This document shows positions 12,894 to 14,104 of a stretch of DNA of 14,104 bases, in pieces. The stretch is taken from NCBI GenBank assembly GCA_002404515.1, contig DHJV01000105.1, positions 1 to 14,104 of the forward strand, written 5' to 3'. This DNA is from Lachnospiraceae bacterium UBA4711 (GTDB taxonomy: Bacteria > Bacillota > Clostridia > Lachnospirales > Lachnospiraceae). A model generated the notes under the pieces. It was not told the DNA's origin and did not search any database. It was given only the letters and a program-made list of their open reading frames with translations. The first letter of the stretch is position 1. Each line of letters opens with the position of its first letter. The position numbers and the translations under genes are program-made.

Positions 12894-13997
12894 ATGAGCA
12901 AGAAAAAGGCAGGCATGAGTGCAAATGCCAAATGGGGAATTGCATTTCTGATTGAAATCGTTGTTATGTTTTTCATGGTCGTCGGATATGTTGTCTTTTA
13001 TGCAAATCGAAAATTAGACAATATCAATCGCCCGACAAACTGGGATGACAGTAAAGAAAATCTGGATATTAACGAAGATGCAAATGAGGCACAGAAGGGA
13101 TTCCGTACGATTGCATTGTTTGGTATTGATTCTAGAAGTACAAGTTCCATGGCAGAAGGAAACCGAAGCGATTCGATTATTATCGCAAGTATCAACAACG
13201 ATACAAAGGAAGTAAAGCTTGCCTCAGTATATCGTGATTCTCTGCTTCAGGTAGATTATGATGGCGGTATTACAACGAAGATCACACATGCATATGCATA
13301 TGGTGGACCAGAGATGGCAGTTCGAGCATTGAATGCGAATCTGGATTTAGAGATCACAGATTTTGTGACGGTGAACTTCACAGCATTGGCACAGGCAATC
13401 GATGATCTGGGTGGAATAACCATTGATGTTCGTGATGCAGAACTTGAGATGTTGAATGCATGTATTACAGAACAGATCGGAATTTCTGGAAAGTATTCCG
13501 ATGGCGTATTTTCAGCAGGTACACAGTTGCTGAATGGTACACAGGCAACCGGATGGGCACGTATTCGTAGTACTGATCAGGGAGATATCACCCGTACAGA
13601 GAGACAGAGAACTGTCATTGCAAAGATGATTCAGAAGGCAAAGAGTTCTGATCTGTCGACCATCAATGATATTATTGATGATGTGTTTCCAAACATCTAT
13701 ACAAGCTTGACAAAGAAAGAACTGATGAGTCTTGCCAAGGATATGTTTGATTATAACCTTGGAGATACAATCGGATTCCCGATGGCATATGCACCGGTAA
13801 CAACGGAGGCAAAGGGCGCGGTTCTTGTTCCGGCAGATTTGACATCCAATGTATCCGCATTGCATGAGTTCCTGTTTGGAACACAGGATTACACACCGAC
13901 CTCTAAGGTACAAGGCATTAGTTCTTCTCTTCAGAGTGAGACAGGGGTTGGAGCACAGGAGATTGATTTGAATATCTTCAATCCGCCGACGGAATAA
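12894..13997 (+). CDS. LytR-CpsA-Psr (LCP) family glycopolymer ligase
   Basis: The 367-residue membrane-anchored protein has a short Lys-rich cytosolic N-terminus, one transmembrane helix (about 14-36) and an extracellular LCP domain from about residue 70. LCP enzymes transfer teichoic acid or polysaccharide from undecaprenyl carriers to peptidoglycan. Catalytic-core residues are present: 'FGIDSRS' (Asp79, Arg81), 'NRSDSIIIASI' (Arg91, Asp93), 'SVYRDSL' (Arg114, Asp115), and 'WARIRSTDQGDITRTERQR' (221-239) with its Arg/Asp set. The tail (330-367) is Ser/Thr-rich and lacks a second domain. The start is placed at 12894 because GAAGGA lies seven bases upstream; the in-frame ATG at 12870 has no ribosome site. 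A terminator follows the stop, so it appears to be transcribed alone. The particular glycopolymer is unknown; nearby nucleotide-sugar genes suggest envelope polysaccharide. Confidence 0.93.
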   Translation: MSKKKAGMSANAKWGIAFLIEIVVMFFMVVGYVVFYANRKLDNINRPTNWDDSKENLDINEDANEAQKGFRTIALFGIDSRSTSSMAEGNRSDSIIIASINNDTKEVKLASVYRDSLLQVDYDGGITTKITHAYAYGGPEMAVRALNANLDLEITDFVTVNFTALAQAIDDLGGITIDVRDAELEMLNACITEQIGISGKYSDGVFSAGTQLLNGTQATGWARIRSTDQGDITRTERQRTVIAKMIQKAKSSDLSTINDIIDDVFPNIYTSLTKKELMSLAKDMFDYNLGDTIGFPMAYAPVTTEAKGAVLVPADLTSNVSALHEFLFGTQDYTPTSKVQGISSSLQSETGVGAQEIDLNIFNPPTE

Positions 13998-14039
13998 AAT
14001 AGCTATTTTGAAACGTATTATAGTATTTATTTTATATAG

Positions 14040-14086
14040 AAGAAACGCATTTTTTACAGAACACTGTGAAAGATGCGTTTCTTTTT
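14040..14086 (+). terminator. Terminator downstream of the LCP gene
   Basis: AAGAAACGCAT (14040-14050) pairs with ATGCGTTTCTT (14073-14083). The stem extends inward through T/A pairs to ACAG/CTGT around the loop AACA, and the 3' arm runs into TTTTTG. It lies about 40 bp past the LCP stop codon. Confidence 0.88.
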
Positions 14087-14104
14087 GTTATGGCGACGAG
14101 GAAA

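Overview
The window looks like ordinary chromosome from a Gram-positive Clostridia bacterium, most likely of the Lachnospiraceae. The reasons are AGGAGG ribosome sites before most genes, a T-box riboswitch ahead of an aminoacyl-tRNA synthetase, a GatCAB amidotransferase operon, ChW (clostridial hydrophobic W) repeats on a secreted protein, a LytR-CpsA-Psr protein, and A/T-rich intergenic DNA. The family-level placement is inference from protein style; no rRNA or tRNA gene is present to confirm it.

Region 1 (1-1489) holds an acyl-CoA thioesterase/BAAT-type alpha/beta hydrolase and a YbaK-type aminoacyl-tRNA deacylase. Region 2 (1508-7424) is devoted to charging tRNA with Asp, Asn and Gln. A clear promoter and a T-box leader with its terminator precede aspS. 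The gatC-gatA-gatB genes follow and encode the enzyme that converts Asp-tRNA(Asn) and Glu-tRNA(Gln) to Asn-tRNA(Asn) and Gln-tRNA(Gln). AspRS carries a His that I associate with non-discriminating enzymes, so the synthetase and amidotransferase may work in series. Two strongly folded non-coding elements bracket aspS: a 300-bp fold-back element at 1859-2158 inside its leader, and a multi-hairpin element at 3979-4176 just before gatC. Neither matches an RNA class I recognise.

Region 3 (7466-8852) starts with a long hairpin that ends the gat operon and abuts the ribosome site of a fusion gene joining a MerR-type DNA-binding domain to a SAM-dependent methyltransferase. Directly after that gene is a textbook MerR-type promoter, with a 19-bp spacer filled by a 15-bp palindrome, pointing at the next operon.

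Region 4 (8853-13997) is about the cell envelope. It contains dTDP-glucose 4,6-dehydratase (rfbB), a secreted protein with six ChW repeats and a CAP domain, a minus-strand eukaryotic-type UDP-sugar pyrophosphorylase, and an LCP-family glycopolymer ligase. Nucleotide-sugar supply, glycopolymer attachment and a surface protein plausibly belong to the same physiology, but only rfbB and the ChW-CAP gene look like one transcript. Hairpin terminators close the convergent pair (11414-11452) and the end of the window (14040-14086).

The points most worth a second look are the two fold-back elements around aspS and the MerR-methyltransferase gene with its adjacent MerR-type operator.
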